A program made the position numbers and the translations under genes. A DNA stretch of 51,108 nt. Origin: DAOUMU01 sp034409055 (GTDB lineage Bacteria > Chloroflexota > Anaerolineae > 4572-78 > J111). Shown in pieces: positions 33,786-43,738 of the stretch. Location: contig DAOUMU010000034.1 in NCBI GenBank assembly GCA_034409055.1, forward strand, positions 1 through 51,108. The letters are read 5' to 3'. The notes below the pieces were generated by a model. It was not told where the DNA came from. It made no database searches and worked only from the letters and a program-made list of their open reading frames with translations. Each line of letters opens with the position of its first letter. The first letter of the stretch is position 1.

Positions 33786-34832
33786 CTATTTCCACATAGG
33801 ACTCTCCCACAGCACTACCTTTTGACCCAAGCCTTTGGCCTTGGCCGTCTCATAGATACGATGGGCCACCGCCACATCGTGTAGAGCCAAGCCAATGGGG
33901 CTAAAAATAATCGCCTCGTCGTCATTCTCTCGGCCCGGTTTCTGACCGGCGACCACCTGACCGAACTCAGCGTAAAGATCGTCGTCGGCAAACTGACCGT
34001 CGCGCCACATCAGAGCCACCGTCGAATACATGCGGGCTTTAACCAACTGCCACTCATCCACCACCACCTTGTCGGCGTAGCGCAGAACGTCGTATTCACA
34101 TTCGTAACCGGAGACGTGCGCATAGAAACTGCCGGGGGCCAGCCAGCCATGGCGGATAATCGGTTCGGTAATGTTGGTCGTGGCTGTGACCAAAATCTCG
34201 GCCTGGCGGGCCACTTCCTCGGCGCTAGCGGCAATGCGAATATCCAAACCAAGACGCTGGCTCATCTCGGTTACGAACGCCTCGGCCCGGTCACGGTGGA
34301 GGTCAAAGATCATGACTCGTTCGATGTTGGGGCGGGTGGCTTTCAGGGCCATCAATTGGGTACGGCCCTGTACCCCGGTGCCGACGAGCCCCACCCTGGT
34401 TGCATCTTCTCGGGCCAGGTATTTTGCCCCCACGCCGGTAACCGCACCGGTGCGCATCGTGCTGATCAGGGTGCCGTCCATGACCACCCGGGGTAATCCT
34501 AACTCTACGTCATTCAAAACGATGAGGGCAGAGGCGCGGGGCAAGTTATGTCGAAAGGGATTACGGGGAAAGCTGGCAATGGCCTTAAAACCGGCCGCGT
34601 TGAACCGCCCTCCGATGTAACCCGGCATAATGTTCAGATGGTTTCTCTGTTCCCCAGGTGGGGGAGCGTCCCACTCCCACTGAAGCGACACCTTGACCGG
34701 CAGGGCATACTGACCGCTGCCAAACAGGCGAAAAACTTCCCCAACATCATCCACGATAGTGACCATATCCAGGCCGCCAGCGATAATGACTTCTTCCTGG
34801 CTTAGCCAAAGCACTTCGACTTTCTCAGACAT
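33786..34832 (-). CDS. Ornithine cyclodeaminase / mu-crystallin family dehydrogenase
   Basis: 348 residues. The NAD(P) motif GTGVQGRTQL is at about 151-160; the conserved GFKAIASFP (Lys83) and MRTGAVTGVGAKYLA (about 126-140) of the OCD/mu-crystallin family are present. The reactions in the family include ornithine to proline, alanine dehydrogenase and ketimine reduction, so the substrate is not certain. GAAAGGAA precedes the ATG at 34832; a promoter is seen at 34890-34918. Divergent from the binding-lipoprotein/kinase pair and 6 kb from two opine dehydrogenases, which suggests a shared amino-acid-derivative theme. Confidence 0.87.
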   Translation of the reverse strand: MSEKVEVLWLSQEEVIIAGGLDMVTIVDDVGEVFRLFGSGQYALPVKVSLQWEWDAPPPGEQRNHLNIMPGYIGGRFNAAGFKAIASFPRNPFRHNLPRASALIVLNDVELGLPRVVMDGTLISTMRTGAVTGVGAKYLAREDATRVGLVGTGVQGRTQLMALKATRPNIERVMIFDLHRDRAEAFVTEMSQRLGLDIRIAASAEEVARQAEILVTATTNITEPIIRHGWLAPGSFYAHVSGYECEYDVLRYADKVVVDEWQLVKARMYSTVALMWRDGQFADDDLYAEFGQVVAGQKPGRENDDEAIIFSPIGLALHDVAVAHRIYETAKAKGLGQKVVLWESPMWK

Positions 34833-34889
34833 AAAATTCCTTTCTTTGTCCTTTGTTATTTGTCATTTACAAAAAGCAGTGAACAATTG

Positions 34890-34918
34890 CTTATAGCACA
34901 AATATTTCATAATGTAAA
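34890..34918 (-). promoter_or_regulatory. Promoter of the OCD gene
   Basis: Minus strand: TTTACA (34918-34913), 17 nt, TATAAG (34895-34890). It faces away from the kinase-locus promoter at 34945-34973. Confidence 0.65.
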
Positions 34919-34944
34919 GTTAGACAGGGTGGAGAAATTTAACA

Positions 34945-34973
34945 TTGTCAATATAGACTCATACCGATATAAT
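34945..34973 (+). promoter_or_regulatory. Promoter of the binding-lipoprotein/hybrid-kinase operon
   Basis: TTGTCA (34945-34950), 17 nt, TATAAT (34968-34973). Transcription starts near 34980, about 20 nt before the first ATG. Confidence 0.8.
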
Positions 34974-35000
34974 TTAAGTAAGAGAACCACTAGGGTCTGA

Positions 35001-36311
35001 ATGAAGGCGAATATGTTGAACATTTCATGGTATCAACTCAAAGAACAAATCTGCGAAAGGGCTTATACCCTCATCTATCTATTGGCTGTTGCCTTGATGA
35101 GTATATTGTTTGTTGCTTGCCAACCAGCATCACCCTTTGAATGTACCGATGCCATCGGCTGCGTGTCCATTGCCCCAGATGAGTCGCTCAAACTGGGGGT
35201 GATACAGGACTTGAGCGGCGGTGCGGCCGTTTATGGCACCGAACAACTCCACAGTTTTGAACTGGCTTTAGCTGATCGGGACGGTCAGCTTCTTGGTCAC
35301 CCCATTGAACTACAAATCGAAGACGAAGGATGCACCCCAGAGGGAGGGGCCAATGCCGCTCTAAGAGTTATCGCCGACCCTCAAGTGGTCGGGATACTGG
35401 GCACCACTTGCTCCAGTGCAGCCAGTACCGTAGCGAAACTCATGTCCGAGGCAGGACTGGTCATGGTTTCGGGCGTAAACAGCGCCCCTTCCCTAACCTC
35501 AATAGGTGGCAAACCAGGCGTAGACTGGCAACCAGGCTATTTTCGCACCATGCTTAATGTCGTGGAGGAAGCCCGAGCGGCAGCCGTATTTGCCCTTCAG
35601 GAACTTGGCGCAGCCAAGGCCGCCACCATCAACGACGGCGATACCTTCTCACAGGGGTATGCGGATGTGTTCGAGCAAGTGTTCACAGAATTTGGAGGAG
35701 AGATTGTTTTGGAGGCTACGGTCAACAAGGGCGATACGGACATGCACCCCGTACTGCTTAGTGTATCGACCTCCAGGGCTGAGGTAATATTCTTGGCCCT
35801 CTTTCCACCGGAGGGTGCTCTCATTGTGCAGCAAACTAAGACAGTAACCGGTTTAGAAAATCTTATTTTCATCGGGGGTGGTGCATTACGAACAGATGCT
35901 TTCATCGAGTCCGTCGGGGCAGATGGCCTGGGAATGTACTTTATTGGTTCGGCTCCTCCACCGGTGGGTGCAGTCAACGATAAATTAGTCTCTGAATATG
36001 AGTCGCGATATGGCCAGCCGCCCCAAACAGTCACCTATGGTTATGCTTACGATGCGGCCCAGGTGCTCTTAAAGGCCATCGAAACGGTGATCGTACAGGA
36101 CGCGGATGGGACCCTGCACATCGGGCGTCAGGCCATGCGGGATGCCCTGTATGCCACCACTGACTTTGAAGGCGTGACAGGACAGCTCACTTGCGACGAG
36201 TTTGGCGATTGTGCGGTGGTCAGGTTCGACATTGTGCGTTTGGATGATCCAACGGCCGGGGTTGAGGGGTTGCTATCAAACGTAATCTACACTTACGGGC
36301 TGGGGCAATGA
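35001..36311 (+). CDS. Branched-chain-amino-acid-type periplasmic-binding lipoprotein (family 6)
   Basis: 436 residues. After a longer N-terminal stretch and a hydrophobic helix comes a lipobox SILFVAC, so the protein is anchored outside the membrane. The type-I periplasmic-binding fold begins at about residue 62 (LKLGVIQDLSGGAAVYG) and shows the DEGCTPEGGANAALRVI, NDGDTFSQGYADVF and YGYAYDAAQVLLKAI features of LivJ-like proteins. No transporter gene is near. The kinase gene starts 13 nt after its stop codon, so it most likely presents a ligand to that kinase. Start at ATG 35001 or 35013. Confidence 0.88.
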   Translation: MKANMLNISWYQLKEQICERAYTLIYLLAVALMSILFVACQPASPFECTDAIGCVSIAPDESLKLGVIQDLSGGAAVYGTEQLHSFELALADRDGQLLGHPIELQIEDEGCTPEGGANAALRVIADPQVVGILGTTCSSAASTVAKLMSEAGLVMVSGVNSAPSLTSIGGKPGVDWQPGYFRTMLNVVEEARAAAVFALQELGAAKAATINDGDTFSQGYADVFEQVFTEFGGEIVLEATVNKGDTDMHPVLLSVSTSRAEVIFLALFPPEGALIVQQTKTVTGLENLIFIGGGALRTDAFIESVGADGLGMYFIGSAPPPVGAVNDKLVSEYESRYGQPPQTVTYGYAYDAAQVLLKAIETVIVQDADGTLHIGRQAMRDALYATTDFEGVTGQLTCDEFGDCAVVRFDIVRLDDPTAGVEGLLSNVIYTYGLGQ

Positions 36312-36324
36312 AAAGAGAAATACC

Positions 36325-39300
36325 ATGAATAAATGGAGACCTTTATCTCAACAGTGGCAAGAACTGAGTATTACCACGAAATTCACTGCCGCCTTTGGTC
36401 TGTTGTTGGCCCTGATTTTGCTGGTAGCCATAAGCAGCTATGTGGCGTTGGCCACCGTCCGCCGCCAAACCGAAGCGGCCATCCTGACCAGCACGGAAAT
36501 CCAACGTTTGGTCTTGGAGATGGATAGGGGCTTGGAGAACGCCCGGCGTCTACAGCGAGATTTTTTCTTGCGGTATCCTGAAATTGGTTTTTCACAGGCT
36601 CGTGACATTTATGCCTTACAGGCCATTCAACAGATAGCCCAAGTGGTGACCCTCAGTACTGAATTAAAAGAACGTATCGCTCAAGCCGACGTTAGTGATA
36701 CGTTACGGGAAAGGGACGTTGATCTCAACCTGTATCTTTCTTCGGCAGAGCGTTATGCTGATACGTTTTTGGAAGCTGTTGAGTTGGTCACGACATTGGC
36801 CGCCGAAGAAACAGGCTTGCAAGCCCAACTCACTCAACATTTAACCTCGTTACACGATACTTTGGAGGTGGCCAATGACCCTACCCTGATTATCCTGTGT
36901 CGTGAAATGCAATCCTTTGCAAAAGATTATCTCCTCACCCGCCAACGTCCTCTTTTACAATCCGCTTTTAACGTGGGCTTTCGTTTGCGTGAAGCGATAA
37001 AGAACTCGCCCACCCTTGAAGCCGACCAAAAGGCTCAAGCATTGACCTACCTGGACGATTATTGGGCAACCGCTGAGGAGATTGCGGATTTAGATGTTGC
37101 CATTCGCAGTAAATTCCATGATTTTGATTTACAAGCGGAATCTGTTGACCCTATCTCGGCCGAACTGATTGCCCTGGCCAACGCAGAAGTCGAGCGCGCC
37201 CGCCTGGAAATTGAGTACGCAAGCTGGTTGGCCACCGTCATCCTGGCCGTCACTGCCCTATCCGGGCTGGTGTTGGCCGGTCTGGTCGCCGTCGTGCTCA
37301 ATAACAGCATTACTCGCAACGTGATCAAGTTGACGGAAACCGCCCGAGAGTTGCAGGCCGGGAATTGGGAGGTCCAAGCTCAGGTAGATAGTGCCGACGA
37401 ATTGGGGCAACTGGCCGATACCTTCAACGCTATGACCACTGAAATCAAGGCCAAAGTGGTCGAGCTGACTGAGCTGAACCAAACCTTGCAAGTTAGCGAA
37501 CGGAAATTCCGCAAACTGTTTGAAGATTCTCATGATACCATCGCCATCACCACCCCCGATGGTTGGTTTGTGGACATCAACGAGGCCGGAGTACGCTTAC
37601 ATGGTTACAGTCGGGCGGAACTGATGGCCCAGAATGCACAAACGCTTTATGTCAATCCTGAAGATCGGAAGCAATTTCGGCAAAGGTTGGAGCAGGATGG
37701 TACGATTAGCAATTTCGAGACCCAACTCCGTCGGGCAGATGGCACAGCCATCGATGTGGTACTCAATGCGACCGTTCAACGGGCAGAAGACGGTGCAGTA
37801 TCAGGATTTCAGGTCATTGTGCATGACATCACCGAGCGCAAGGGGGCGGAGGAGGCGTTGCAGGAAAGTGAACGACGATACCGACTACTAACAGAAAATG
37901 TCCCCACAGTTGTTTGGGTTACCAGTCAGGATGGCAGGACCATTTTCATTAGTTCCAATGTAGAAAAGGCGTATGGTTACTCCCCCGATGAAATTCTGGA
38001 AGAAGGAGATGCTCTCTGGTTTGGCAGAATCCATCCTGAAGATAAGGATCGGGTGAAAGATGCTTTTGAATTGCTCTTTTCCAAGCAAAGACAATTTGAT
38101 ATAGAGTACAGAATTCAAAGAAAGGATGGACAATGGATTTGGCTTCATGACCGTGCGAATATTGTTGAAGAAAAAGAAGGACATCTGTATGCCTATGGCG
38201 TGTTTTCGGACATCACCGAGCGCAAGCAGGCGGAGCAGGAAATCCGCCGCCGTAATCGCGAGCTGGCCCTGCTCAACCGGGTCATCGCCGCTTCAGCCGC
38301 CAGTACGGAACTGAAGGCCATCTTGGAAACAACCTGCCGTGAATTGGCCCTGGTCTTTGAAGTACCCCAGACAGCCGCTTTTCTGTTAAACGAGGAAAAG
38401 ACCGAGGCGGTAGTAGTGGCCGAGTATCTGGCCGAGGGCCGGTCACTGGCGCTGAACGAAGTCGTACCTGTTGCCGGAAATCCCCTGGCTGAACAGCTAC
38501 TGCTCCACAAAACGCCTCTGATCGTACCCAATGCCCAACCCACAGGGCAGGACGATCCGCGTCTGATTTCGGTCCACGATTTTCTGCGCCGACGTGGCGC
38601 CGGTTCCCTGCTCATTGTACCTCTCATCGTTGAGGAAGAGGTGGTAGGCTGTCTGGGTTTGGGCACCACTGAGTCGCACCACTACTCGGCTGAAGAAGTT
38701 GACCTGGTCTGGAGCGTAGCCGGCCAGGTGGCCGGGTCGTTGGCCCGAGCCCGACTCGACCAGGAACGCCAGCGGTTGGAGGCGCAATATCACCAGGCCC
38801 AAAAGATGGAAGCCATTGGCCGGCTGGCCGGGGGAGTGGCTCACGACTTCAACAATTTGCTGACGGCCATTATGGGCTACGTTGGCCTGACCCTATACAC
38901 CTTACCCCTTGATGATCCTGTACGCCAGGATATTGAGGGGATCCAACAAACCGCCGAACGGGCCACCAACCTGACCCGCCAACTGCTGGCCTTTGCCCGC
39001 AAGCAGGTCACTCATCCCACCATCCTCAACCTGAATGAGCTGATCCTCAATGTGGACAAGATGCTCCGTCGCTTCATCGGCGAGGACATTGAGCTGGTGA
39101 CCCTACCCGCTCCAGACCTGGGCCAGGTTAAAGCGGATCCCGGCCAACTGGAGCAGGTTTTGCTCAATCTGGCCATCAATGCCCGCGATGCGATGCCCCA
39201 CGGCGGTAAACTGACCATCGAGACCGCCAACGTTACCCTGGACGACACTTACGCCAGCCACCACGCCGAGGTAACGGCTGGCCAGTACGTGCTGTTGTCC

Positions 39301-39927
39301 GTTAGCGATACCGGGGTGGGCATGACCGAGGAAGTCAAGGCCCACATCTTTGAACCCTTTTTCACCACCAAAGAAAGGGACAAAGGAACCGGTTTGGGTC
39401 TGGCCACCTGTTTTGGCATCGTCAAACAAAGTGGCGGCCACATCTGGGTTTACAGTGAAGTCGGCCAGGGCACAACCTTCAAAATCTACCTGCCCTGTCT
39501 CGAAGACACAGTCAGCCCTGGGCCCGAGCAGGACAAATCGGACGATTTACCACGGGGGACGGAAACCGTGCTACTGGTTGAAGATGAACCCTCGGTGCGA
39601 GAACTGGCCGTCCGTACCCTACGCCAACAAGGCTACCAGGTCCTGGAGGCGGCCAACGGCGATGAAGCACTGCGGGTGTTCCAGGAACATGCCGAGGAAG
39701 CGATTCATCTATTGTTGACCGACGTGGTCATGCCCCGGCTGGGGGGTAAGGAGTTGGCTGATCGGCTCAAGGCCATGCATCCCGACATCAAAGTATTGTT
39801 CATCTCGGGCTATACCAACAACGCAATCGTCCATCACGGCGTGTTGAAACCGGGCATCACCTTCCTACCCAAGCCATTCTCGCCGCAAATGTTGGCTCAC
39901 AAGGTGCGGGAGGTGTTAGATAGGTAA
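36325..39927 (+). CDS. Hybrid sensor histidine kinase with HAMP, two PAS, GAF and receiver
   Basis: 1200 residues. Layout: membrane helix 1 (about 20-43); a 250-residue helical outer domain (about 45-297); membrane helix 2 (about 300-325); HAMP (about 327-380); PAS (about 390-505); PAS (about 514-635); GAF (about 655-800); HisKA with His840 in VAHDFNNLLTA; ATPase domain with NARDAMPHGG and DTGVGM; and a receiver with Asp1133 in LLLTDVVMPRLGG and a KPF lysine. All key residues look intact, unlike the receiver of the kinase at 32218. The outer domain and the binding lipoprotein before it suggest sensing of an amino-acid-like ligand. The output regulator is not here. Its last 12 bases overlap the amidohydrolase gene on the other strand. 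Confidence 0.93.
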   Translation: MNKWRPLSQQWQELSITTKFTAAFGLLLALILLVAISSYVALATVRRQTEAAILTSTEIQRLVLEMDRGLENARRLQRDFFLRYPEIGFSQARDIYALQAIQQIAQVVTLSTELKERIAQADVSDTLRERDVDLNLYLSSAERYADTFLEAVELVTTLAAEETGLQAQLTQHLTSLHDTLEVANDPTLIILCREMQSFAKDYLLTRQRPLLQSAFNVGFRLREAIKNSPTLEADQKAQALTYLDDYWATAEEIADLDVAIRSKFHDFDLQAESVDPISAELIALANAEVERARLEIEYASWLATVILAVTALSGLVLAGLVAVVLNNSITRNVIKLTETARELQAGNWEVQAQVDSADELGQLADTFNAMTTEIKAKVVELTELNQTLQVSERKFRKLFEDSHDTIAITTPDGWFVDINEAGVRLHGYSRAELMAQNAQTLYVNPEDRKQFRQRLEQDGTISNFETQLRRADGTAIDVVLNATVQRAEDGAVSGFQVIVHDITERKGAEEALQESERRYRLLTENVPTVVWVTSQDGRTIFISSNVEKAYGYSPDEILEEGDALWFGRIHPEDKDRVKDAFELLFSKQRQFDIEYRIQRKDGQWIWLHDRANIVEEKEGHLYAYGVFSDITERKQAEQEIRRRNRELALLNRVIAASAASTELKAILETTCRELALVFEVPQTAAFLLNEEKTEAVVVAEYLAEGRSLALNEVVPVAGNPLAEQLLLHKTPLIVPNAQPTGQDDPRLISVHDFLRRRGAGSLLIVPLIVEEEVVGCLGLGTTESHHYSAEEVDLVWSVAGQVAGSLARARLDQERQRLEAQYHQAQKMEAIGRLAGGVAHDFNNLLTAIMGYVGLTLYTLPLDDPVRQDIEGIQQTAERATNLTRQLLAFARKQVTHPTILNLNELILNVDKMLRRFIGEDIELVTLPAPDLGQVKADPGQLEQVLLNLAINARDAMPHGGKLTIETANVTLDDTYASHHAEVTAGQYVLLSVSDTGVGMTEEVKAHIFEPFFTTKERDKGTGLGLATCFGIVKQSGGHIWVYSEVGQGTTFKIYLPCLEDTVSPGPEQDKSDDLPRGTETVLLVEDEPSVRELAVRTLRQQGYQVLEAANGDEALRVFQEHAEEAIHLLLTDVVMPRLGGKELADRLKAMHPDIKVLFISGYTNNAIVHHGVLKPGITFLPKPFSPQMLAHKVREVLDR

Positions 39928-41130
39928 AACCAGGGTTCCCTCTTTGTACACAGTGATCCGCTCAGGGCATTGCAGGGCCGTGATGTCGGCTAAGGGATCA
40001 CCATCGACCAGCAGGATGTCTGCCAGCTTACCCGCTTCCAGCGTGCCTATTTGATCACCAAGCAGGCAACACTCGGCCGCGTTTTTGGTGCCGGCCACGA
40101 TGGCTTCCATGGCCGAGAGCCCCCCTTCCTCTATCATCAAAGCCAACTCAACCCCATTCGTACCATGCATATCGGCCAGAAAGGCGTCACTACCCAGGGC
40201 GATTTTGACCCCAGCTTCATACGCCCGACGAAAGCTGCCCGCTTGTTCTTGCAGCAACCGCTCCTTCTTCCGCCTGGACACGTCGCTCAGCGTGGCCATA
40301 TGAGCGGACTGGGATAGCGTTTTAGAGATGTGTAACGTAGGAACCAGGAAAATCTCTTTTTCCAAGAACAGATCAATCGCTTCTTGGTCTAACACATAGC
40401 CATGCTCGACCGAGGTGACCCCGGCTCGCAGGGCGTTCTTAATGCCGGCCTTACCCTCGGCATGGGCCATTACCCCGGCATCACGTCTACCGGCTTCCTC
40501 CACAATCACAGCCAACTCGGGCAGCGTCCATTCCGGGATGAAGGGAGAGCCCTGGGGGGCAACAACCCCACCCGTGGCAAAAATCTTGACAAAATCGACC
40601 CCCTCGCGGAGCACTTTACGTATTGTTTTCCGGACGTCCTCAACCCCATCGCAGATACGCCAGGAATCCTCGTCTACGATCTGGGCGCCGGACGGATACT
40701 GCAATTCCATCAGTCCCCCTGTCTGGCCGATTCTGCCGGAGACGAGGAGGCGCGGCCCGGAGATGAGCCCCATCTCCAGGACCTGACGAAGGCCGGGGTC
40801 GGCTCCACCCGCGTCACGGATGGTCGTGAATCCGGCTTGCAACGTCCGTTTGAGGTTTTCAGCCGCCTGGAAGTAAGCGACCACCTTGGGGGTAAAAAGG
40901 CGCTGCTCCAGTGAAGCCGAGTTGAGGGTGATATGTACGTGGCAATCGATCAGGCCCGGCATGACCGTTTTGTCGGAAGCATCAACCAGTTCTGCCCCTA
41001 CCGGAATGTCAACCGTCTCCGCCGGACCGACAGCGGTAATGATTTTATTTTCAACGAGTACAGTCGCGTCTTTAATCGGTTCGCCACCGTTGCCGTCAAT
41101 CAGCAACCCCGCCCTGATTGCGAGTGTCAT
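39916..41130 (-). CDS. Metal-dependent amidohydrolase (imidazolonepropionase/prolidase-like)
   Basis: 404 residues. The ligands of a two-metal amidohydrolase are visible: HVH (His64, His66), the carbamylated-Lys position Lys182 in FVKIFATGG, His223 in MAHAEG, His243 in VEHG and Asp315 in GSDA. This is the group annotated as Xaa-Pro dipeptidase or imidazolonepropionase-like, often cutting N-acyl-amino acids or dipeptides. No signal peptide. It is the last gene of the minus-strand cluster and probably acts on the imported compound. Overlaps the 3' end of the hybrid kinase by 12 bp. Confidence 0.88.
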   Translation of the reverse strand: MTLAIRAGLLIDGNGGEPIKDATVLVENKIITAVGPAETVDIPVGAELVDASDKTVMPGLIDCHVHITLNSASLEQRLFTPKVVAYFQAAENLKRTLQAGFTTIRDAGGADPGLRQVLEMGLISGPRLLVSGRIGQTGGLMELQYPSGAQIVDEDSWRICDGVEDVRKTIRKVLREGVDFVKIFATGGVVAPQGSPFIPEWTLPELAVIVEEAGRRDAGVMAHAEGKAGIKNALRAGVTSVEHGYVLDQEAIDLFLEKEIFLVPTLHISKTLSQSAHMATLSDVSRRKKERLLQEQAGSFRRAYEAGVKIALGSDAFLADMHGTNGVELALMIEEGGLSAMEAIVAGTKNAAECCLLGDQIGTLEAGKLADILLVDGDPLADITALQCPERITVYKEGTLVLPI

Positions 41131-41167
41131 ATGTCCCTCCTTGAACGAAAATTTATGAAGATAGTTC

Positions 41168-41317
41168 GTAACTACCTACCATGTCATTCTGAACGAGCGC
41201 AGCGAGTGAAGAATCTCCTACTTTCGGCTTGAATTTGTCCTCGTTGTCGGAGATTCCTCGTCGTTTATGCCCTTTGGGTACTGCGCTCCTCGGAATGACA
41301 TGAGGCTAGGCAGTTAC
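41168..41317. repeat. Inverted-repeat element, copy C of the TGTCATTC family
   Basis: 150 bp, ends GTAACTACCTACC and GCTAGGCAGTTAC. The right third (TCGTTTATGCCCTTTGGGTACTG) matches copy D and differs from copy B; the middle differs from both. Lies between the amidohydrolase and the dehydratase genes. Confidence 0.85.
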
Positions 41318-41362
41318 GATAGTTCACAATTCAAATTATTATTCTCTGGCGCGGCAGAATAA

Positions 41363-42526
41363 CTACACTTTGCACTCGGCCCACAGGAAAGGCCGAACTC
41401 GCTCCTCCACCAATTCCACTCCCAGGCCCGGCCGGTCAGGGGTAGGCAGGTAGCTCTCTTTGATGTCCCATTCTGGGGCGTGATCAACGATCTGAAAATG
41501 TTCTGGAATACGATAAGGGTAGAGTTCCAGGATGATGAAGTTAGGAATACAGGCGACCAGTTGTAAGGCGGCGGCGGTGGACACCGGACTGGCACAGACG
41601 TGCGGTTGGACACGCATATTGTATACTTCAGCCATCGCCGCAATTTTTTTGGTTTCCATAATTCCACCCGTGTTACCGATGTCCGGTTGGAGGATATCAG
41701 CCGCATGTTGTTCCATCACCCGCCGGAAACCGTAACGGGTGTACAACCTTTCACCCACAGCAATGGGCAGGTTGACATGTTCGGATACCTTTTTCAAGGC
41801 CTCGACGTCGAAAGGATCGACCGGCTCTTCAAAGAAAAAGAGATTAAATTCTTCCAGCCGCCGGCCGAGGCGAATGATGGCCTCGGTGGTCAGTTCGGCG
41901 CTCATATCTAGCAGAATGTCGATGTTCGGCCCCACTGCCTCGCGGACGGCTTTGACCCTGGCCACGGTCAGATTCTCAGCCTCTCGGCCGATGGCCCGCA
42001 GCGATACGTGTCTCAAGCGGCCATGCGCATCTGTAGTCTCCGGTGAGGCCAGAGGATAGAACTTGATGGCCGTGTAGCCGTCCTTGACCACTCGTTCTGC
42101 TTCGCGAGCAAATTCGTCGGGTGTGTTACACCGAAAGGACCAGCCGTTGGCATAAACCCGGGCCTTATCTCTGAACTTACCCCCCAGCATCTCATAGACC
42201 GGTACGCCCAAAGCTTTGCCTTTGATATCCCACAACGCCTGCTCAACGGCACTAATGCCGGCAAAGATGATCGGCCCACCCCCTTTAGCCCAGAAGGTGT
42301 GGTCATACATCTCGCTCCAGATGGCCTCGATGCGAAAGGGGTCCTGGCCTAACACAAAACCCTCGGCCAGGTCTTTGATCATACCGGCAGCGGCTGTCGC
42401 CCCGGCGCCGTAGGCAATGGCCGCATCGCCAACGCCGCTGAGGCCCTCGTCGGTCAGTAGTTGCACCACGACCGGACGACGGCCATCTATCTCAATAAGA
42501 TATATCTTGGCTTCGATTATTTTCAT
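41363..42526 (-). CDS. Enolase-superfamily (mandelate racemase/sugar-acid dehydratase-like) enzyme
   Basis: 387 residues. The metal ligands follow the superfamily pattern: Asp207 (LLDMSAEL), Glu233 (FFFEEP), Glu259 (VGERLYT), with His309 in QPHVCASP as general base. N-terminal capping domain ends near residue 120. The group dehydrates sugar acids or epimerises amino-acid derivatives. The exact substrate is unknown. It starts 13 nt after the opine dehydrogenase stop codon, so the two are co-transcribed. Confidence 0.9.
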   Translation of the reverse strand: MKIIEAKIYLIEIDGRRPVVVQLLTDEGLSGVGDAAIAYGAGATAAAGMIKDLAEGFVLGQDPFRIEAIWSEMYDHTFWAKGGGPIIFAGISAVEQALWDIKGKALGVPVYEMLGGKFRDKARVYANGWSFRCNTPDEFAREAERVVKDGYTAIKFYPLASPETTDAHGRLRHVSLRAIGREAENLTVARVKAVREAVGPNIDILLDMSAELTTEAIIRLGRRLEEFNLFFFEEPVDPFDVEALKKVSEHVNLPIAVGERLYTRYGFRRVMEQHAADILQPDIGNTGGIMETKKIAAMAEVYNMRVQPHVCASPVSTAAALQLVACIPNFIILELYPYRIPEHFQIVDHAPEWDIKESYLPTPDRPGLGVELVEERVRPFLWAECKV

Positions 42527-42539
42527 CAGTTAATCTCCT

Positions 42540-43625
42540 TTATGGTTTCCAACCTGTCTGTACATACTCCTCGAGTTGTTTGAGAGTCAAGTGAGCCAGA
42601 CCGAGGTTCTCTAGATTCCGACCGGTGTTGTAGTAATCGGTCTCATTAACCAGAGAAGCCAGATGAATCATGCAGTCATAGGTTGGTGTGGGTACGCCTG
42701 CCTTACGGGCCAGCGAGGTGGTCAAGGTCGCGCCCATCGGGATGTCCTCGGTGACGTAACGATCCTGCATACTGAAAGGGCCCTTGCTCGAGGTAGTAGC
42801 AAATTCCTCTACCGTCATGTTGAAGCAATCGTGGAAGATCTCATCATAGGTGTACGGCTTGTACCCCAAGGTGGTGAAGAGGGCCGCGCGCTCTGCGTCC
42901 ATGGCATAGATGACCTTCTTCACAGAGGGGGTGAGACCTTCTTTGTACATATAGAACTCGCCCTGGCTATATTCAATGTGGCCCATGTTCAGCAAGGCAC
43001 CGACCGGGTGGACAATAATATTTACGTTGTAAAGGGCCGGTTCGAGAATACTCACGGCTGGCTTGACTACATTGGCGTAGGTTCCGGCCAGGGCCTGCAG
43101 CACGGCTGGCGTGTCTGTGGCAGGTAAAGCAGCCAGCAGCATATTGGGGCCATCTACGCGATGGATATTGACTGTCCCGGCCCCCCCCAAGCGCCGGCAG
43201 CAGTAGGGTAAAGTCACCGCCTCGGCCAGAAACACGGGCCTATCAAAGCTCAGCCCATCCCAGACCTGCCGGAAGGCAAGCGTGCCACCGCTACCCGGCC
43301 AGAGGACGATGACCTGGCCATCCTTGAGTAGAGGCGCCAGTGCCCGAGCCACACGTTCGTGGGCCAGGGCCACGGTCGCTACCATAATCAAGTCAGCCCC
43401 TTCAACCGCTTCGCCCAGGTCAGTCGTGGCCAGTTCGATTCGGGCGAAACCGGTGCGGGCAATACCGCTTACCCGGATGCCGCCCTGTTGCCGAATCGGC
43501 TCGATGTTGGCCGCATATTCGGCAAACTCAAACAGACGACAGTGATGTCCGGCCAGGGTCATATCGCCCGCAATGGCCGAACCACCATTACCGGCCCCAA
43601 TAACACAGATTGTCTTGTTGTCCAT
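42540..43625 (-). CDS. NAD/NADP octopine/nopaline dehydrogenase family protein (first)
   Basis: 361 residues. Rossmann motif VIGAGNGGSAIAG begins the protein; the C-terminal octopine-dehydrogenase domain has the VHPVGALLNMGHIE motif with His206. The family reduces or oxidises N-(1-carboxyalkyl)-amino acids (opines). ATG 43625 is chosen: AAGG lies about 10 nt upstream and the longer frame to 43688 adds residues before the Rossmann motif that the family lacks. It sits between the unknown Rossmann protein and the dehydratase. Confidence 0.87.
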   Translation of the reverse strand: MDNKTICVIGAGNGGSAIAGDMTLAGHHCRLFEFAEYAANIEPIRQQGGIRVSGIARTGFARIELATTDLGEAVEGADLIMVATVALAHERVARALAPLLKDGQVIVLWPGSGGTLAFRQVWDGLSFDRPVFLAEAVTLPYCCRRLGGAGTVNIHRVDGPNMLLAALPATDTPAVLQALAGTYANVVKPAVSILEPALYNVNIIVHPVGALLNMGHIEYSQGEFYMYKEGLTPSVKKVIYAMDAERAALFTTLGYKPYTYDEIFHDCFNMTVEEFATTSSKGPFSMQDRYVTEDIPMGATLTTSLARKAGVPTPTYDCMIHLASLVNETDYYNTGRNLENLGLAHLTLKQLEEYVQTGWKP

Positions 43626-43738
43626 ACGATTTTGCCTTATCGTGGATAAAAATGGAGTGCAAAGCTTGCTTTGCCGAGTCTCCTTCAATGACGAAATTTA
43701 GGAGTCCAAAGTGCACTTTGGACTCCAGCAGGATGATC

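Noticed and set aside
41168..41317. Insertion sequence
   Set aside because: The element has inverted ends but no transposase and is too short to code for one; listed as a repeat element instead.
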